A stretch of DNA of 64,000 bases from Prauserella flavalba (GCF_003202235.1 NZ_MASU01000022.1:62001-126000); one strand, 5' to 3'; positions 16,552-26,857 are shown, counted from the stretch's first letter. Program-made: numbers and translations. The notes: a model not told the origin generated them from the sequence alone.

Positions 16552-17451
16552 CTAGTGACGCACGTAGAGGCGGAGCGTCACGTAGCCGGTGATGGCGGAG
16601 ATCAGCATCGACACCCCGAGCAGGATCGGCGCCACGGGGAACAGCACGTCGAGCAGCTCGATCTTGGGTATCGCCCCGCCCGTGGCCTCAAGGATGCGGT
16701 CGAGCGCGACGTACTTCAAGGTGATCAGCCCGCCGACGCCGATGATCGCGCCGAGTGCGCCCGCGACCACCGCCTCCAGCAGGAACGGTAGCTGCGTGTA
16801 CCAGCGCGTGGCACCCACCAGGCGCATGATGCCCACTTCCGTTCGCCGGGTGTAGGCGGAGACCTGGATGGTGTTGGCGATCAGCAGCACGGCGGCGAGC
16901 GCCGCGATGAGCGCGATGATGAACGTGCCGTTCCGGCCGGAGTTGAGCAGGCTGAAGAAGCGGTCGAGGAACTTGTTCTGGTCGTCGACGTTGGCGACAC
17001 CGGCCTGCCCGGAGAACTCCTGCACGATCACGTCACTGCGGGCGGGGTCGAACAGCTTCACATGCAGGGAGGCGGGCAGCGCCTCGGGCCTGGCCAGCTC
17101 GACGAGCTCGGGCTGACCCTCGAAGATCCGCTTGAACCGCTCGTAGGCCTCATTGCGGTCCTCGAAGACCACGGACTCCACGGCCTGGTTGCTCTCGAGC
17201 GCCTGCCGGATCGACGCACACGGCTCCCCGGTGCAGTCCTTGTCGTTGGCGCTGATGTCCTCGGTCAGGTACACCGTCACCTCGACGTCGTCGAGGTAGC
17301 TCGCCTTCATCTTGTCGATCGTGCGGACGAAGAGCAGGCCACCACCGAACATGCCCAGCGAGATGGCGGTGGTGAGAATCATCGCGATGGTCATCGTGAC
17401 GTTCCGGCGGAGACCGGTGATGACCTCGCTGAACACGAAGCTGGCACGCAT
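16552..17451 (-). CDS. ftsX: cell division protein FtsX
   Basis: 299 residues. An N-terminal membrane helix (about 20-43), an extracellular domain (about 45-165) containing a cysteine pair in DCTGEPCAS that may form a disulfide, then three C-terminal membrane helices characteristic of FtsX. With the ATPase FtsE it forms an ABC-type complex that does not transport but activates peptidoglycan hydrolases during division. 72 bases separate it from ftsE upstream. Confidence 0.97.
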   Translation of the reverse strand: MRASFVFSEVITGLRRNVTMTIAMILTTAISLGMFGGGLLFVRTIDKMKASYLDDVEVTVYLTEDISANDKDCTGEPCASIRQALESNQAVESVVFEDRNEAYERFKRIFEGQPELVELARPEALPASLHVKLFDPARSDVIVQEFSGQAGVANVDDQNKFLDRFFSLLNSGRNGTFIIALIAALAAVLLIANTIQVSAYTRRTEVGIMRLVGATRWYTQLPFLLEAVVAGALGAIIGVGGLITLKYVALDRILEATGGAIPKIELLDVLFPVAPILLGVSMLISAITGYVTLRLYVRH

Positions 17452-17523
17452 CGGGGGGATGGTCCTTGGGTCGGGGGATATCGGGGGCGGGGGTGAGGAG
17501 TGGGTGCTCGGCGCTGCGGGGGA

Positions 17524-18213
17524 TCAGCGACCGACGCCGTACACGCCTCGCTTGTCGTCTCGGATCACCCTGCCGAGGTGCAACTCGACGACACGGCGAC
17601 GCATGGAGTCGACGATCGAGTGGTCGTGGGTGGCCATCAGGACCGTGGTGCCGGTGCGGTTGATCCGCTCCAGCAGCAGCATGATGTCCTGGCTGGTGTC
17701 GGGGTCCAGGTTCCCCGTGGGCTCGTCGGCCAGCAGCACCAGCGGCCGGTTCACGAACGCGCGGGCGATCGCGACACGCTGCTGCTCACCACCGGAGAGC
17801 TCGTTGGGCATCCGGTCGGCCTTGCCGTCGAGACCGACCAGCTCCAGCACCTCGGGCACCACCTTCGTGATGGTGCGCTTGGGCTTGCCGATCACCTCGA
17901 GCGCGAACGCGACGTTCTCGGCGACCGTCTTGTTGGTCAGGAGGCGGAAGTCCTGGAAGACGCAGCCGATCGTCTGCCGCAGCCGGGGGATCCTGCGGCG
18001 GGCCATCTTGGCGACGTCGAAGTTCGACACCATCACCCGGCCCTTGGTGGGCACCTCCTCACGGAGGAGCAGCCGGAGGAACGTCGACTTGCCCGACCCC
18101 GAGGGGCCGATGAGGAAGACGAACTCACCCTTGTCCACATCCACGGACACCCCATCGAGTGCAGGGCGCGCCGAGGTCTTGTAGACCTTGGAAACACTAT
18201 CGAGCCGGATCAC
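17524..18213 (-). CDS. ftsE: cell division ATP-binding protein FtsE
   Basis: 229 residues with a complete ABC ATPase: Walker [10 protein letters not shown] (about 36-44), Q-loop CVFQDFRLL, signature [15 protein letters not shown], Walker [13 protein letters not shown] and H-loop MATHDHSIV. It powers the FtsEX complex at the division septum. The ATG at 18213 starts the canonical [11 protein letters not shown]. Confidence 0.98.
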   Translation of the reverse strand: MIRLDSVSKVYKTSARPALDGVSVDVDKGEFVFLIGPSGSGKSTFLRLLLREEVPTKGRVMVSNFDVAKMARRRIPRLRQTIGCVFQDFRLLTNKTVAENVAFALEVIGKPKRTITKVVPEVLELVGLDGKADRMPNELSGGEQQRVAIARAFVNRPLVLLADEPTGNLDPDTSQDIMLLLERINRTGTTVLMATHDHSIVDSMRRRVVELHLGRVIRDDKRGVYGVGR

Positions 18214-18265
18214 GGTCCGCCATCCTACCCACGGCGCCCGTTAAGGCCAGGTTGCCTCCGCAAAC

Positions 18266-19375
18266 CTAGGCCGCTTCGGTCTCCTGTTGCTTGCGCCACC
18301 GGATGCCCGATTCGAGGAACGCGTCGAGCTCGCCGTCCAGCACGGCGGTGGGATTGCCGACCTCGAGGCCCGTGCGCACGTCCTTCACCTGCTGGTACGG
18401 GTGCAGGACGTAGTTGCGCATCTGGTTGCCCCAGCTGGACCCGCCGTCACGCAGCGCATCCAGTTCGGCACGCTCCTCGGCCTTCTTGCGCTGGAGGAGC
18501 TTGGCCTGCAGCACCTTCATCGCCGCCGCCTTGTTCTGCAGCTGCGACTTCTCGTTCTGGCACGAGACGACGATGCCGGTCGGGAGGTGGGTGATGCGGA
18601 CGGCGGAGTCGGTGGTGTTCACGCTCTGTCCACCGGGGCCTGACGAACGGTAAACGTCCACCCGAATGTCCTTTTCGGGCACGTCGACGTGGTCGACCTC
18701 TTCCACCTCGGGCAGCACCTCGACGTGTGCGAACGAGGTCTGCCTGCGGCTCTGGTTGTCGAACGGCGAGATGCGGACGAGCCGGTGAGTGCCTTGCTCG
18801 ACCGAGAGCGTGCCGTAGACGTAGGGCGCGGTGACCTTGAAGGTGGCCGAGCGGATGCCCGCCTCCTCCGCGTAGGAGATGTCGTACACGTCGGTCGGGT
18901 AACCGTGCCGCTCGGCCCACCGCAGGTACATCCGCAGGAGCATCTCCGCCCAGTCCGCGGCGTCGACGCCGCCGGCCTCGGAACGGATGGTGACGACGGC
19001 GTTGCGCTCGTCGTACTCGCCCGAGAGGAGCGTGCGCACCTCGAGGGCGTCGACGTCATTCGCGAGGCCCTTGATGTCGTTCTCGGCCTCCGCCTTGCTG
19101 GCAGCGTCACCCTCGGCCTCGGCGAGCTCGTACAGCACGCCGAGGTCGTCGAGGCGCTGACGCAGCTCGGTGACCTTGCGGATCTCGGCCTGCTTGTGCG
19201 AAAGCTGGCTCGTGACCTTCTGCGCGGCCTCGGGGTCATCCCAGAGGTCGGGGCGCGCGGCCTCTTCCTCCAGTTCGGCGACCTCTTTGCGCAGGGCATC
19301 GACGTCCATGACGGACTCGATCTGGGTCAGCTTGCCGCCGAGGTCCTTCAGGACGGCTTCGAACTCAGCACTCAC
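18266..19375 (-). CDS. prfB: peptide chain release factor 2
   Basis: 369 residues. It recognises UGA and UAA stop codons through the SPF motif (RISPFDNQS) and triggers peptide release with the GGQ motif ([10 protein letters not shown]). The start is GTG at 19375 (SAEFEAVL); upstream frame has no family match. The coding frame is uninterrupted, so there is no sign here of the programmed +1 frameshift that autoregulates prfB in many other bacteria. Confidence 0.97.
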   Translation of the reverse strand: MSAEFEAVLKDLGGKLTQIESVMDVDALRKEVAELEEEAARPDLWDDPEAAQKVTSQLSHKQAEIRKVTELRQRLDDLGVLYELAEAEGDAASKAEAENDIKGLANDVDALEVRTLLSGEYDERNAVVTIRSEAGGVDAADWAEMLLRMYLRWAERHGYPTDVYDISYAEEAGIRSATFKVTAPYVYGTLSVEQGTHRLVRISPFDNQSRRQTSFAHVEVLPEVEEVDHVDVPEKDIRVDVYRSSGPGGQSVNTTDSAVRITHLPTGIVVSCQNEKSQLQNKAAAMKVLQAKLLQRKKAEERAELDALRDGGSSWGNQMRNYVLHPYQQVKDVRTGLEVGNPTAVLDGELDAFLESGIRWRKQQETEAA

Positions 19376-19436
19376 AACCCACAAGGTTACGGCAAATAGT
19401 GCGGCCGCTCGCGGCGGCCGCACGTACTCGCCCTGC

Positions 19437-19973
19437 TCAGCTCGACGAGACGGAGTCGAGCAGCTTCAGCGCGGCCCTGGCGTGCGCCTGGCCGAACTCG
19501 GCGACGGCCTTGGCGATCGGGTCGCCCGCCGCCTTCACGGCGGCCTTGGCCTCGTCGAGTTCCTCGCTGTAGGCGGCCCGCGCCGACTCGAGGAGCGTGG
19601 CCCGCTGCTTCGGCGTGAGCACGCTGGCGTGCACGACGCGCAGGATCAGTGGGCTACGCAGGTGGTCGGGCCCGGAGTCGCTGGTCAGCCAGCCCTTGAA
19701 GGCCTTCTTCCCAGCGGCGGTGATCAGATATTGCTGACTGGAGCGGGGTCCCTGCTTGCCGAGCCGCACGAGGCCCTCCTTGTGCAAGGCGGGAAGCTCC
19801 CGGTAGACCTGGCTCCTCGTCACGCTGAAGAACGTGCCAAAGCGTTCCCCAGCTCCCGCGACGAGCTCGCCACCGGTGGCAGGGCCGTCGTGAAGCAGTC
19901 CAAGCAGTGCTGCGGCGGTTGCGTTCAAATCGGACACCTCTCTACCGTGCCACGCTTTCGGCCATCTGTCCAC
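19437..19973 (-). CDS. PadR family transcriptional regulator
   Basis: Up to 178 residues. An N-terminal winged helix typical of PadR ([37 protein letters not shown]) and a C-terminal helical dimerisation region ([29 protein letters not shown]). The start is uncertain: ATG 19973, or GTG 19937 closer to the domain but with its purine-rich site directly adjacent. It lies upstream of prfB on the same strand with a 61-base gap. Its ligand and targets are unknown. Confidence 0.8.
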   Translation of the reverse strand: MDRWPKAWHGREVSDLNATAAALLGLLHDGPATGGELVAGAGERFGTFFSVTRSQVYRELPALHKEGLVRLGKQGPRSSQQYLITAAGKKAFKGWLTSDSGPDHLRSPLILRVVHASVLTPKQRATLLESARAAYSEELDEAKAAVKAAGDPIAKAVAEFGQAHARAALKLLDSVSSS

Positions 19974-20042
19974 TGTGGTCCGGAAATCCGTCCACTGTGG
20001 AACTGATGTATCAGGCAGCGCACCCCGGAGACCTCCGGAAAC

Positions 20043-20078
20043 GGAAAAGGCCCGGATCCGAAGATCCGGGCCTTTTCC
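20043..20078 (-). terminator. terminator of the first initiator tRNA
   Basis: Perfect 16-base arms GGAAAAGGCCCGGATC and its complement around CGAA, ending three bases from the tRNA 3' end on the minus strand. Confidence 0.8.
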
Positions 20079-20080
20079 GC

Positions 20081-20157
20081 TGGTAGCGGGGACAGGATTT
20101 GAACCTGCGACCTCTGGGTTATGAGCCCAGCGAGCTACCGAACTGCTCCACCCCGCG
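20081..20157 (-). tRNA. initiator tRNA-fMet (CAT), copy 1, CCA encoded
   Basis: Folds as a standard 77-nt tRNA. Acceptor CGCGGGG pairs with CCCCGC, anticodon loop CTCATAA gives CAU, and the anticodon stem ends in three G-C pairs (GGG/CCC), the initiator hallmark. Position 1 is C and position 72 is U, so the first pair is broken as expected for an initiator. The 3' CCA is encoded in the DNA. Confidence 0.95.
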
Positions 20158-20328
20158 TCGTTGTGAGCACAACACTACCGGACGCCAGAAAAGCCCCCAC
20201 ACCCACCCCCCACTCCCCCGAAAAGCGCCACCGAACACGCCAAAAGGGCTCCACGCCAACCGGGGGTCCAGGGGGCGGAGCCCTCCTGGCGGGGGTCCGG
20301 GGGTTCGACCCCCGGGGGAAATGCGAAA

Positions 20329-20366
20329 GGTGCCGAGGTTCGCGCTCTCCGCGAACACTCGGCACC
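20329..20366 (-). terminator. terminator hairpin after the second initiator tRNA
   Basis: GGTGCCGAGGTTCGCG pairs with CGCGAACACTCGGCACC with one bulged base, ten bases after the tRNA 3' end on the minus strand. The remaining interval 20158-20328 has only G/C-rich inverted repeats and no gene. Confidence 0.65.
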
Positions 20367-20375
20367 CAGCAGCTG

Positions 20376-20449
20376 TAGCGGGGACAGGATTTGAACCTGC
20401 GACCTCTGGGTTATGAGCCCAGCGAGCTACCGAACTGCTCCACCCCGCG
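20376..20449 (-). tRNA. initiator tRNA-fMet (CAT), copy 2, CCA not encoded
   Basis: The 74-nt body is identical in the visible arms to copy 1 (C1:U72 mismatch, three G-C pairs in the anticodon stem, CAU anticodon), but the following bases are CAG rather than CCA, so the tail must be added enzymatically. Each copy has its own terminator hairpin. Confidence 0.95.
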
Positions 20450-20519
20450 TCGGTGACACCCACTTTACGCCTGGGTTTCGGCCAGGCGCAAAGCGGGTGC
20501 CGATTAGGGAACGGTGACG

Positions 20520-23450
20520 TCAGCCACCCGCGTTCTGGGCCTCCTCGTAACGCCTGGCGGCATCGTCGAGCCGCTGGAGCGCCTGGCCCTGCGCCTCGAA
20601 GTCGCCAGACTGCTGAGCCTGGCGCAGCTGCTCCAGCGCGGCCTGGATGTCGGCAACCGCCTGGTCCAGGTCGGCGTTGTTGCCGCCGGTGGCGGGTGGC
20701 GGCTGCTGCTGGTCCGTCGGCGACTCCGGCGACGGTGTCGAGGTCCCCGTGTCGTCCGGCGGTTCCTGAGCCGGGCCGGTCGCCGCGTCACCCGTGCCCT
20801 CACCGAAGACCTCGTCGAGGGCCCCGTTCAGGGTCGAGGAGAAGCCGATCCGGCCACCGAACGACACCAGCACGCGGGCGAGCTGCGGATAGCTCTGCGC
20901 GTTGCGCTGCTGGATGTAGATCGGCTCGACGTACAGGAACCCACCGGCGACCGGCAGGGTCAGCAGGTTCCCGTAGAGGATGTCGACGCTCTGGTTGCCC
21001 AGCAGTGTCCGGTCCTGCGTGAACGCCGGGTTGCTCTGGAAGGCGTTCTGGACCTGGACGGGGCCTTCCACCTGGCTACCACCGGTGGGTAGCCGGAGCA
21101 CGGTGATCTCGCCGTAGCTGTCCGGATCGGACGACACCGTGGCCCACGCCGCCAGGTACTGCCGGGCGAGCGGGGTCAGCGCACTGGTCAGCTGGAAGGT
21201 CGGCTGGTCCTGCCCCGGCGACTGTGCGAGCACGTAGTACGGCGGCTGCTTCGCGGCGTCGGAGTTCGGGTCGAGCCCGCCGGGCTGCGTCGGGTCCTGC
21301 GGCACGTTCCAGAACGTCTGCGTGGAGTAGAACTCCTGGGGCCGCTGCACGTGGTACTTCGTGAGCAGCTCACGCTGGATCTTGAACAGGTCCTCCGGGT
21401 AACGCAGGTGGTCGCGCAGCTCGGAGGAGATCTCCGAGTTGGGCTTCACCATGCCGGGGAAGACCTTCATCCAGGCGTCCAGCACCGGATCGTTCTGATC
21501 CATCTCGTAGAGGTTCACGGTGCCGTTGAACGCGTCGACCGTGGCCTTGACCGAGTTGCGGACGTAGTTGATCTGGTTGTCTGCCTGACGGGCCACACCG
21601 CTGAGCGAGTCCTCGGTCGCGGTCCCCAGCGAGGTCCGCTGCGAGTACGGGTAGTTGTTCAGGGTGGTGTAGCCGTCGACGATCCACTGGATCCGGCCGT
21701 CGATCACAGCCGGGTACGGGTCGCCGTCGACCGTCAGCCACGGAGCGACCTTCTCGACGCGCTCCCGCGGGTCACGGTTGTACATGATCTTCGAGCCGTC
21801 GCCGATGGCGTCGGAGAAGAGGATGTTGCGCTCCCCGTACTCGGCGGCGAAGACGAGCCGGTTGAACCAGTTGTCGATCGGCACGCCGCCGTTGCCCTTG
21901 TAGAGGTAGCTGCGGTCGGTGGCCGTGTCGTACTCACCCGGCGCCTGGCCTGGCTGCCCGCCGACGATCGCGTAGTCCGTCGCCAGCTCGCCGTAGTAGA
22001 TGCGCGGCTCGTCGACGCGAATGCCGGCGCCCTCGGGGTTCTGCGTGTCGCTCGTGCGGGCGATCGGGTAGCCGCCGTCGCTGTTGGCCTCCTCGATGGC
22101 GCGGTCGATCGTGTTGGCCGGAGCCGCCACGAAGCCGTTGCCGTGGGTGTACACGAGGTGGCGGTTGATCCACGTCTGCTGGTTCTCCCGCAGACCGCTG
22201 GTGTTGATCTCCTTGGCGGCGACGATGTACGACTGCTTCTCGCCGTCGACGGTGTAGCGGTCGACGTCGAGCTTGTCGGGGAAGCCGTAGAAGTTCTCGC
22301 GGCCGACCCGCTGGGTGAAGGTCGGGCTCAGCACGTTCGGGTCGAGCAGCCGGATGTTCGGGATCGTGCCCTGGTCGTCGCGGACCTCGGCCGGACTCGC
22401 CTGGGAACTGCCCGTGTAGTCCTGGTAGTCGACGTTCTCCAGCCCGTACGCGAACCGCGTGGCGTTCATGTTGCGCTGGATGGATTCGGCCTCGCGCTCG
22501 TTGGCGTTCGGGCGCACGGAGAACTGCTCGAGGACCGCGGGCCACGCGACGCCGATGATGATGCCCGAGAGGATCAGCAGCACCAGCGCGATCGCGGGCA
22601 GCTGGATGTTGCGCAGGAAGGCGCCCACGAAGAAGGCGACCGCGCAGAACACCGAGATGCACAGCAGGATCAGCTTGGCGGGCAGCACCGCGTTCAGGTC
22701 GGTGTAGGTGGCGCCGGTGAACAGGTCGTTGCGGTCGGACAGCAGCAGGTCGTAACGGTCGAAGAAGTACTCGACCGCCTTGAACAGCACGAACACACCG
22801 ATCAGCACAGAGAGGTGCACGCGCGCGGGCGCCGAGATCTGCCCGCCGCGGCCCGCCAGCCGGACACCGCCGAAGAGGTAGTGCGCGAGCAGGCCGCCGA
22901 TGAAGGCGACCACGATCGCGACGAAGAGCCAGCCCAGCAGCCAGCCGTAGAACGGCAGCTGGAAGACGTAGAAGCCCATGTCGTGACCGAACTGCGGGTC
23001 GGTCTCGTTGAAGCTCGTGCGGTTGAGGAACAGCTGCACCAGTTCCCAGTTGCCCTGCCCGGAGACACCGGCGATGAGGCCCGCGAGCACGGGGATGCCG
23101 ATGCCGAAGAGCCGGATCCGCGCCACGACGATCGAGCGGTAGCGGGCGAGCGGGTCGTCGGCGCCGGAGACGGGGACGAACACCGGCCGCGTCCGGTAGG
23201 CGATCCACAGGCTCACCGCGAGCAGGCCGCCGACGAGGACGCCGGTGGCGAAGAACAGGACGACCCGCGTCAGCAGGACGGTGCTGAACACGCCGCGGGC
23301 GCCGACCTCACCGAACCACAGCCAGTCGACGTAGGTATCGAGGAACCGTGCGCCGAGCAGCAGTACCAGGATGATGACGGCAGCGATCGTCAGCAGGATT
23401 CGAGCTCGCCGGGACAGCTTGGGCAGGCTGACTGGGGGCCGGGTGGCCAC
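20520..23450 (-). CDS. UPF0182 family membrane protein
   Basis: 976 residues. An N-terminal third with about seven membrane helices (20-330: LLTIAAVIILVLLLGARFLDTYVDWLWF region and later helices) is followed by a large extracellular domain (about 330-880) and a low-complexity acidic tail rich in P, T, E and Q (from about 890). This is the UPF0182 architecture, corresponding by order to M. tuberculosis Rv3193c. Function is unknown. The GTG at 23450 gives the family start (ATRPPVSLPKLSRRAR). A divergent PPA1309-like gene lies about 150 bases away. Confidence 0.9.
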   Translation of the reverse strand: MATRPPVSLPKLSRRARILLTIAAVIILVLLLGARFLDTYVDWLWFGEVGARGVFSTVLLTRVVLFFATGVLVGGLLAVSLWIAYRTRPVFVPVSGADDPLARYRSIVVARIRLFGIGIPVLAGLIAGVSGQGNWELVQLFLNRTSFNETDPQFGHDMGFYVFQLPFYGWLLGWLFVAIVVAFIGGLLAHYLFGGVRLAGRGGQISAPARVHLSVLIGVFVLFKAVEYFFDRYDLLLSDRNDLFTGATYTDLNAVLPAKLILLCISVFCAVAFFVGAFLRNIQLPAIALVLLILSGIIIGVAWPAVLEQFSVRPNANEREAESIQRNMNATRFAYGLENVDYQDYTGSSQASPAEVRDDQGTIPNIRLLDPNVLSPTFTQRVGRENFYGFPDKLDVDRYTVDGEKQSYIVAAKEINTSGLRENQQTWINRHLVYTHGNGFVAAPANTIDRAIEEANSDGGYPIARTSDTQNPEGAGIRVDEPRIYYGELATDYAIVGGQPGQAPGEYDTATDRSYLYKGNGGVPIDNWFNRLVFAAEYGERNILFSDAIGDGSKIMYNRDPRERVEKVAPWLTVDGDPYPAVIDGRIQWIVDGYTTLNNYPYSQRTSLGTATEDSLSGVARQADNQINYVRNSVKATVDAFNGTVNLYEMDQNDPVLDAWMKVFPGMVKPNSEISSELRDHLRYPEDLFKIQRELLTKYHVQRPQEFYSTQTFWNVPQDPTQPGGLDPNSDAAKQPPYYVLAQSPGQDQPTFQLTSALTPLARQYLAAWATVSSDPDSYGEITVLRLPTGGSQVEGPVQVQNAFQSNPAFTQDRTLLGNQSVDILYGNLLTLPVAGGFLYVEPIYIQQRNAQSYPQLARVLVSFGGRIGFSSTLNGALDEVFGEGTGDAATGPAQEPPDDTGTSTPSPESPTDQQQPPPATGGNNADLDQAVADIQAALEQLRQAQQSGDFEAQGQALQRLDDAARRYEEAQNAGG

Positions 23451-23606
23451 TACGCACACTCCAGTGGTCGAGACTGACGTACTCGGGGCGCCTGCGCTGC
23501 GAGCGTCCCATGGTTACCTAACTCTACGGATGGCCGCCAGAGTTCCCGGAACCCCCCAAACCGGGCGCACGCGGGCACCGTCCGGCCGCCTGCCACGATG
23601 GTGCCC

Positions 23607-24173
23607 ATGAGCGAGAGCGGAAACGAGGCGGGCCCCGTGAGTGTGGCTGCCCTCGCCCGGGAAGTCGAGGAGTTCGTGGCGACGGCGGGGTGGGAGCAGC
23701 AACCGCAGTTGTTCGCGCTCGTGCCGACCTCGGAGCTGCTGCGCCAGCAGCCCGAGCTCGCCGGCCAGCTCGACGCGAGCAGCGAGCTCACCCCGGTGGC
23801 CCAGGAGTCCCTTCCCGAGGGCGACCTCGCCGAGGCGCTCGCGACGATCGCCTGGCCGGATGTGGTGCACGGCTGCGCGCTGGCGCAGGAGATCATCGTG
23901 CTGCCGCCGGACGCCGAGGCGGAGCTCCCGGACGTCGGCGACGCGGCCGACGCCCGCGACGTGGAACGGCTCAGGCAGGCCGCGGCCGACCACCCGCGGC
24001 GGACCGAGGCCAGGCTCGTCGCCGCGGTGCTGCGAGACGGCTCGGCCGCCTGTGTATTGCGCCTGCGCGGCGTGCAGGCCGAAGGCGAGGACGAGCCGGT
24101 CGAGGAGATCGTCGAGCACCCCGAGCTCGCCCCGAACCTCGTCGACGCCCTCCGCGCCACCCTCCAGCCGTAA
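23607..24173 (+). CDS. PPA1309 family conserved actinobacterial protein
   Basis: 188 residues, soluble, acidic. Blocks such as LAREVEEFVATAGWEQQPQLFALVPT and WPDVVHGCALAQEIIVLPP are characteristic of the PPA1309 family, which is widely conserved beside UPF0182 and PDZ-protease genes in actinobacteria but has no known function. ATG 23607 is chosen over ATG 23598, three codons upstream. It ends eight bases before a family A palindromic repeat. Confidence 0.82.
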   Translation: MSESGNEAGPVSVAALAREVEEFVATAGWEQQPQLFALVPTSELLRQQPELAGQLDASSELTPVAQESLPEGDLAEALATIAWPDVVHGCALAQEIIVLPPDAEAELPDVGDAADARDVERLRQAAADHPRRTEARLVAAVLRDGSAACVLRLRGVQAEGEDEPVEEIVEHPELAPNLVDALRATLQP

Positions 24174-24180
24174 CCCACGA

Positions 24181-24234
24181 GGGAGCAAGGGAGCTTTACT
24201 CCCGTTTTCCGGGAGCAAAGCTCCCTTGCTCCCC
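24181..24234. repeat. nested palindromic repeat (family A, copy 2)
   Basis: Near-identical to copy 1 except for the loop (TTTT) and one GGGAGC/GGGAGT base. It lies between two convergent genes, where it could terminate both transcripts. Confidence 0.85.
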
Positions 24235-24249
24235 AGTGCACCGGCAGCC

Positions 24250-25380
24250 TCAGCACGACGGCGTCGGCCGCCCATCGTTGAGGCTCTCCAGTGCGTTGAT
24301 CGCGCTGTCGAGGTCGGACACCTTGATCAGGTCCAGGCCGTCCGGGGCCGCCGCCACCGCTTCGGCGCAGTTGTTCTCCGGCACGAGGAAAGCCGTCGCA
24401 CCAGCCTCCTTCGCGGCGACCAGCTTGAACGAGATCCCGCCGATCGCCCCGACCTTGCCCTTCTCGTTGATCTCGCCGGTTCCGGCGATGTGCTCACCGG
24501 ACACCAGGTCCTCCGGAGTCATTCGGTCGACGATCGCGAGCGCGAACATCAGGCCGGCCGACGGACCGCCGACATCCTCCAGCGAGATGTTGACGTCGAA
24601 CGGCACATCCGCCCTGTCGATGGGCTGCATCCCCACGAAGCCCTGCGGCTGCCCGTCCGGATGCCTGGCAAGCGTGACCGACTCGGTCCGCTCCGGCTGG
24701 CCCTCGTGCTTGAAGGTGAGCGACACCGTCTGCCCCGGCCGCGTGTCCGCCAGCGCGGCCAGCACGTCGTCCTCGTTCTTGATCCGCTTGCCATTGACCT
24801 GCACCAGCTGGTCGCCGGGCGAGAGCACCTTGTCGGCGGGGCTCCCGGAGACGACCTCCTGGACGATGACCTTCACCGGGTACCCGAGCCTGCGCAGCGC
24901 GGCGACCTCGGCGTTGCTCTGCGAGTCCTGGAACTGCTGGACGTTCTGCCGCCGGACCTCCTCGTCGGTCTCCCCCGGCCGGAAGTAGTCCTCCCTCGGC
25001 GCGACGGCGTAGCGACCGCTGATCCACAGGCCCAGCGCCCCGAAGAGGGTCACCTCGTCGTTGAGCGAGACGGTCGTCATGCGCAGCTCACCGTTCGTCC
25101 GATAGGTCCGCTGGCCGTTGATCGACACGACCTGCTCGCCGCCCACCTCGCCGAGCGTGTCGTAGGTCGGCCCGGGGCCCAGTGCGACGTAGGGCACCCG
25201 GACGAACGCCCCGAGCAGCACGAACACCACCACGAGCACGCCGCTGAAGACGAGCGTCCAGCCGCGTCGGCTCAGCCGCGTCCTCGAATTCGGCGGGGTC
25301 TCCTCCCCGCCGAAGGCGTCCGGCCTGGCGTCGGCTCGCGTGGCTCCAGTCGTCGACGGGTTGTCGCGGGTCTCGCTCAC
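24250..25380 (-). CDS. membrane-anchored PDZ and Lon-like serine protease (YlbL family)
   Basis: 376 residues: one membrane helix (about 41-62), a PDZ domain (about 165-250, PADKVLSPGDQLVQVNGKRI) and a Lon-type protease domain (about 260-350). The Ser-Lys dyad is visible: serine in GGPSAGLMFAL and lysine in ISFKLVAAKEAGA. Members degrade or process membrane or secreted proteins on the outer face of the membrane. Corresponds by order to Rv3194c. The start ATG 25380 fits; the DUF2342 gene is divergent 91 bases away. Confidence 0.92.
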   Translation of the reverse strand: MSETRDNPSTTGATRADARPDAFGGEETPPNSRTRLSRRGWTLVFSGVLVVVFVLLGAFVRVPYVALGPGPTYDTLGEVGGEQVVSINGQRTYRTNGELRMTTVSLNDEVTLFGALGLWISGRYAVAPREDYFRPGETDEEVRRQNVQQFQDSQSNAEVAALRRLGYPVKVIVQEVVSGSPADKVLSPGDQLVQVNGKRIKNEDDVLAALADTRPGQTVSLTFKHEGQPERTESVTLARHPDGQPQGFVGMQPIDRADVPFDVNISLEDVGGPSAGLMFALAIVDRMTPEDLVSGEHIAGTGEINEKGKVGAIGGISFKLVAAKEAGATAFLVPENNCAEAVAAAPDGLDLIKVSDLDSAINALESLNDGRPTPSC

Positions 25381-25471
25381 GACGGACAGCGTACGGTGAC
25401 GGATGTCAGCTCAGGGCGAAGGTCCGCCAGCGGGCAAGTCGTGTGCGGCCTCGTCCGCGTACGGTGGTCCT

Positions 25472-26854
25472 ATGAGCAACCCACCGTTCGGGTTCGGCTT
25501 CCCCGACCCCGACAAGCGTCGTGAGAACGAGCCGTCGAACTCCGGCGGCGAACAGCAGCCTGGTTCGGGCGCCGACGCGTTCCAGCAGCTGGGGCAGATG
25601 CTCAGCCAGCTCGGGCAGATGTTGAGCCAGGCGGGCAGCTCGTCAGGCCCGGTGAACTACGACCTGGCGAAACAGATCGCACTGCAACGACTCGCCGGTA
25701 GCGGCGGATCGTCCATGGGTTTCAGCGCGGGTGACCAGTCCGGCGACACGGCCGTCCGGGACGCGGCGCATCTCGCCGAGCTGTGGCTCGACGAGGCGAC
25801 GATCCTGCCCGCGGGCGCGTCCACCACCGTCGCGTGGACGGCTCGGGACTGGGTCGACAAGACCCTGCCGACCTGGCAGCGGCTCTGCGACCCGGTCGCC
25901 AAGCAGGTGTCCGGCGCCTGGATGCAGGCCCTGCCGGAGGAGGCGAAGCAGGCGGCCGGACCGCTGTTGTCGATGGTCGGTCAGATGGGCGGCATGGCCT
26001 TCGGCTCGCAGCTCGGCAACGCTCTGGCCGAGCTCGCGTCCGAGGTGCTGACCTCCACCGAGGTCGGTCTGCCCCTCGGCCCCGCGACCACCTCCGCGCT
26101 GCTCCCCGCGAACATCGAGAAGTTCACCGAGGGCCTCGAGCGGCCGGGCAGCGAGGTCATGGTCTTCCTCGCCGCGAGAGAGGCCGCCCACCAGCGGCTC
26201 TTCGCGCACGTGCCGTGGCTGCGGCAGCGGCTGCTGGCCACGGTCGAGGAGTTCGCACACGGCATCACGGTGGACACCTCGGCGCTGGAGCAGCTCGCCG
26301 GACAGGTCGACCCGAGCAACCCCGCGAGCATCGAGCAGGCGATGTCCTCCGGGCTGCTGGAGCCCAAGACCACCCCGGAGCAGCAGGCCGCGCTGAACCG
26401 GCTGGAGACGCTGCTCGCCCTGGTCGAGGGCTGGGTGGACGTCGTGGTGGCCGAGGCGGTCGGCGACCGCCTGCCGGGTGCGGACGCGCTCAGGGAGACC
26501 CTGCGCCGCAGGCGTGCGACGGGCGGGCCCGCCGAGCAGACCTTCGCGACCCTCGTCGGGCTGGAGCTGCGGCCCCGGCGGATGCGGGCGGCGTCGGCGC
26601 TGTGGAAGCTCGTGGGCGACCGGCATGGCATGGACAAGCGCGACCAGCTGTGGTCGCACCCCGATCTCATGCCGACGGCCGAGGATCTGGACGACCCGAT
26701 GGAGTTCGCGGACCGGCTCGGTCGCTCCGGGGAGGCCATCGACGACCTCGACCCGATCGCCGAGCTCGAACGGACTCGGCAGGCGGAGGAGCAAGCCAAG
26801 TCCGACGAGCCCGGCGATCAGGACGACTCGGGCGAGAGCGGCAGCAAGGGCTGA
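25472..26854 (+). CDS. DUF2342 zinc-dependent metalloprotease-like protein
   Basis: 460 residues. A Gln/Gly-rich N-terminus (about 1-60) precedes the helical DUF2342 domain, with the characteristic REAAHQRLFAHVPW block whose two histidines are the likely metal ligands, and VEGWVDVVVAEAVGDRLP. Often annotated as a hydrolase or F420-associated protein; activity unproven. ATG 25472 begins MSNPPFGFGFPDPDK, preferred to an upstream in-frame ATG at 25403. Matches Rv3195 by order. The tail is acidic and disordered. Confidence 0.88.
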   Translation: MSNPPFGFGFPDPDKRRENEPSNSGGEQQPGSGADAFQQLGQMLSQLGQMLSQAGSSSGPVNYDLAKQIALQRLAGSGGSSMGFSAGDQSGDTAVRDAAHLAELWLDEATILPAGASTTVAWTARDWVDKTLPTWQRLCDPVAKQVSGAWMQALPEEAKQAAGPLLSMVGQMGGMAFGSQLGNALAELASEVLTSTEVGLPLGPATTSALLPANIEKFTEGLERPGSEVMVFLAAREAAHQRLFAHVPWLRQRLLATVEEFAHGITVDTSALEQLAGQVDPSNPASIEQAMSSGLLEPKTTPEQQAALNRLETLLALVEGWVDVVVAEAVGDRLPGADALRETLRRRRATGGPAEQTFATLVGLELRPRRMRAASALWKLVGDRHGMDKRDQLWSHPDLMPTAEDLDDPMEFADRLGRSGEAIDDLDPIAELERTRQAEEQAKSDEPGDQDDSGESGSKG

Positions 26855-26857
26855 GGG

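Noticed and set aside
20243-20325. GGTTCGA-containing G/C-rich stretch between the tRNAs as a third tRNA
   Set aside because: It lacks acceptor and anticodon arms; it folds as simple G/C inverted repeats.
20099-20416. Open frames over the two tRNA genes containing MNLRPLGYEPSELP-like peptide
   Set aside because: These are the usual spurious translations of tRNA genes, not proteins.
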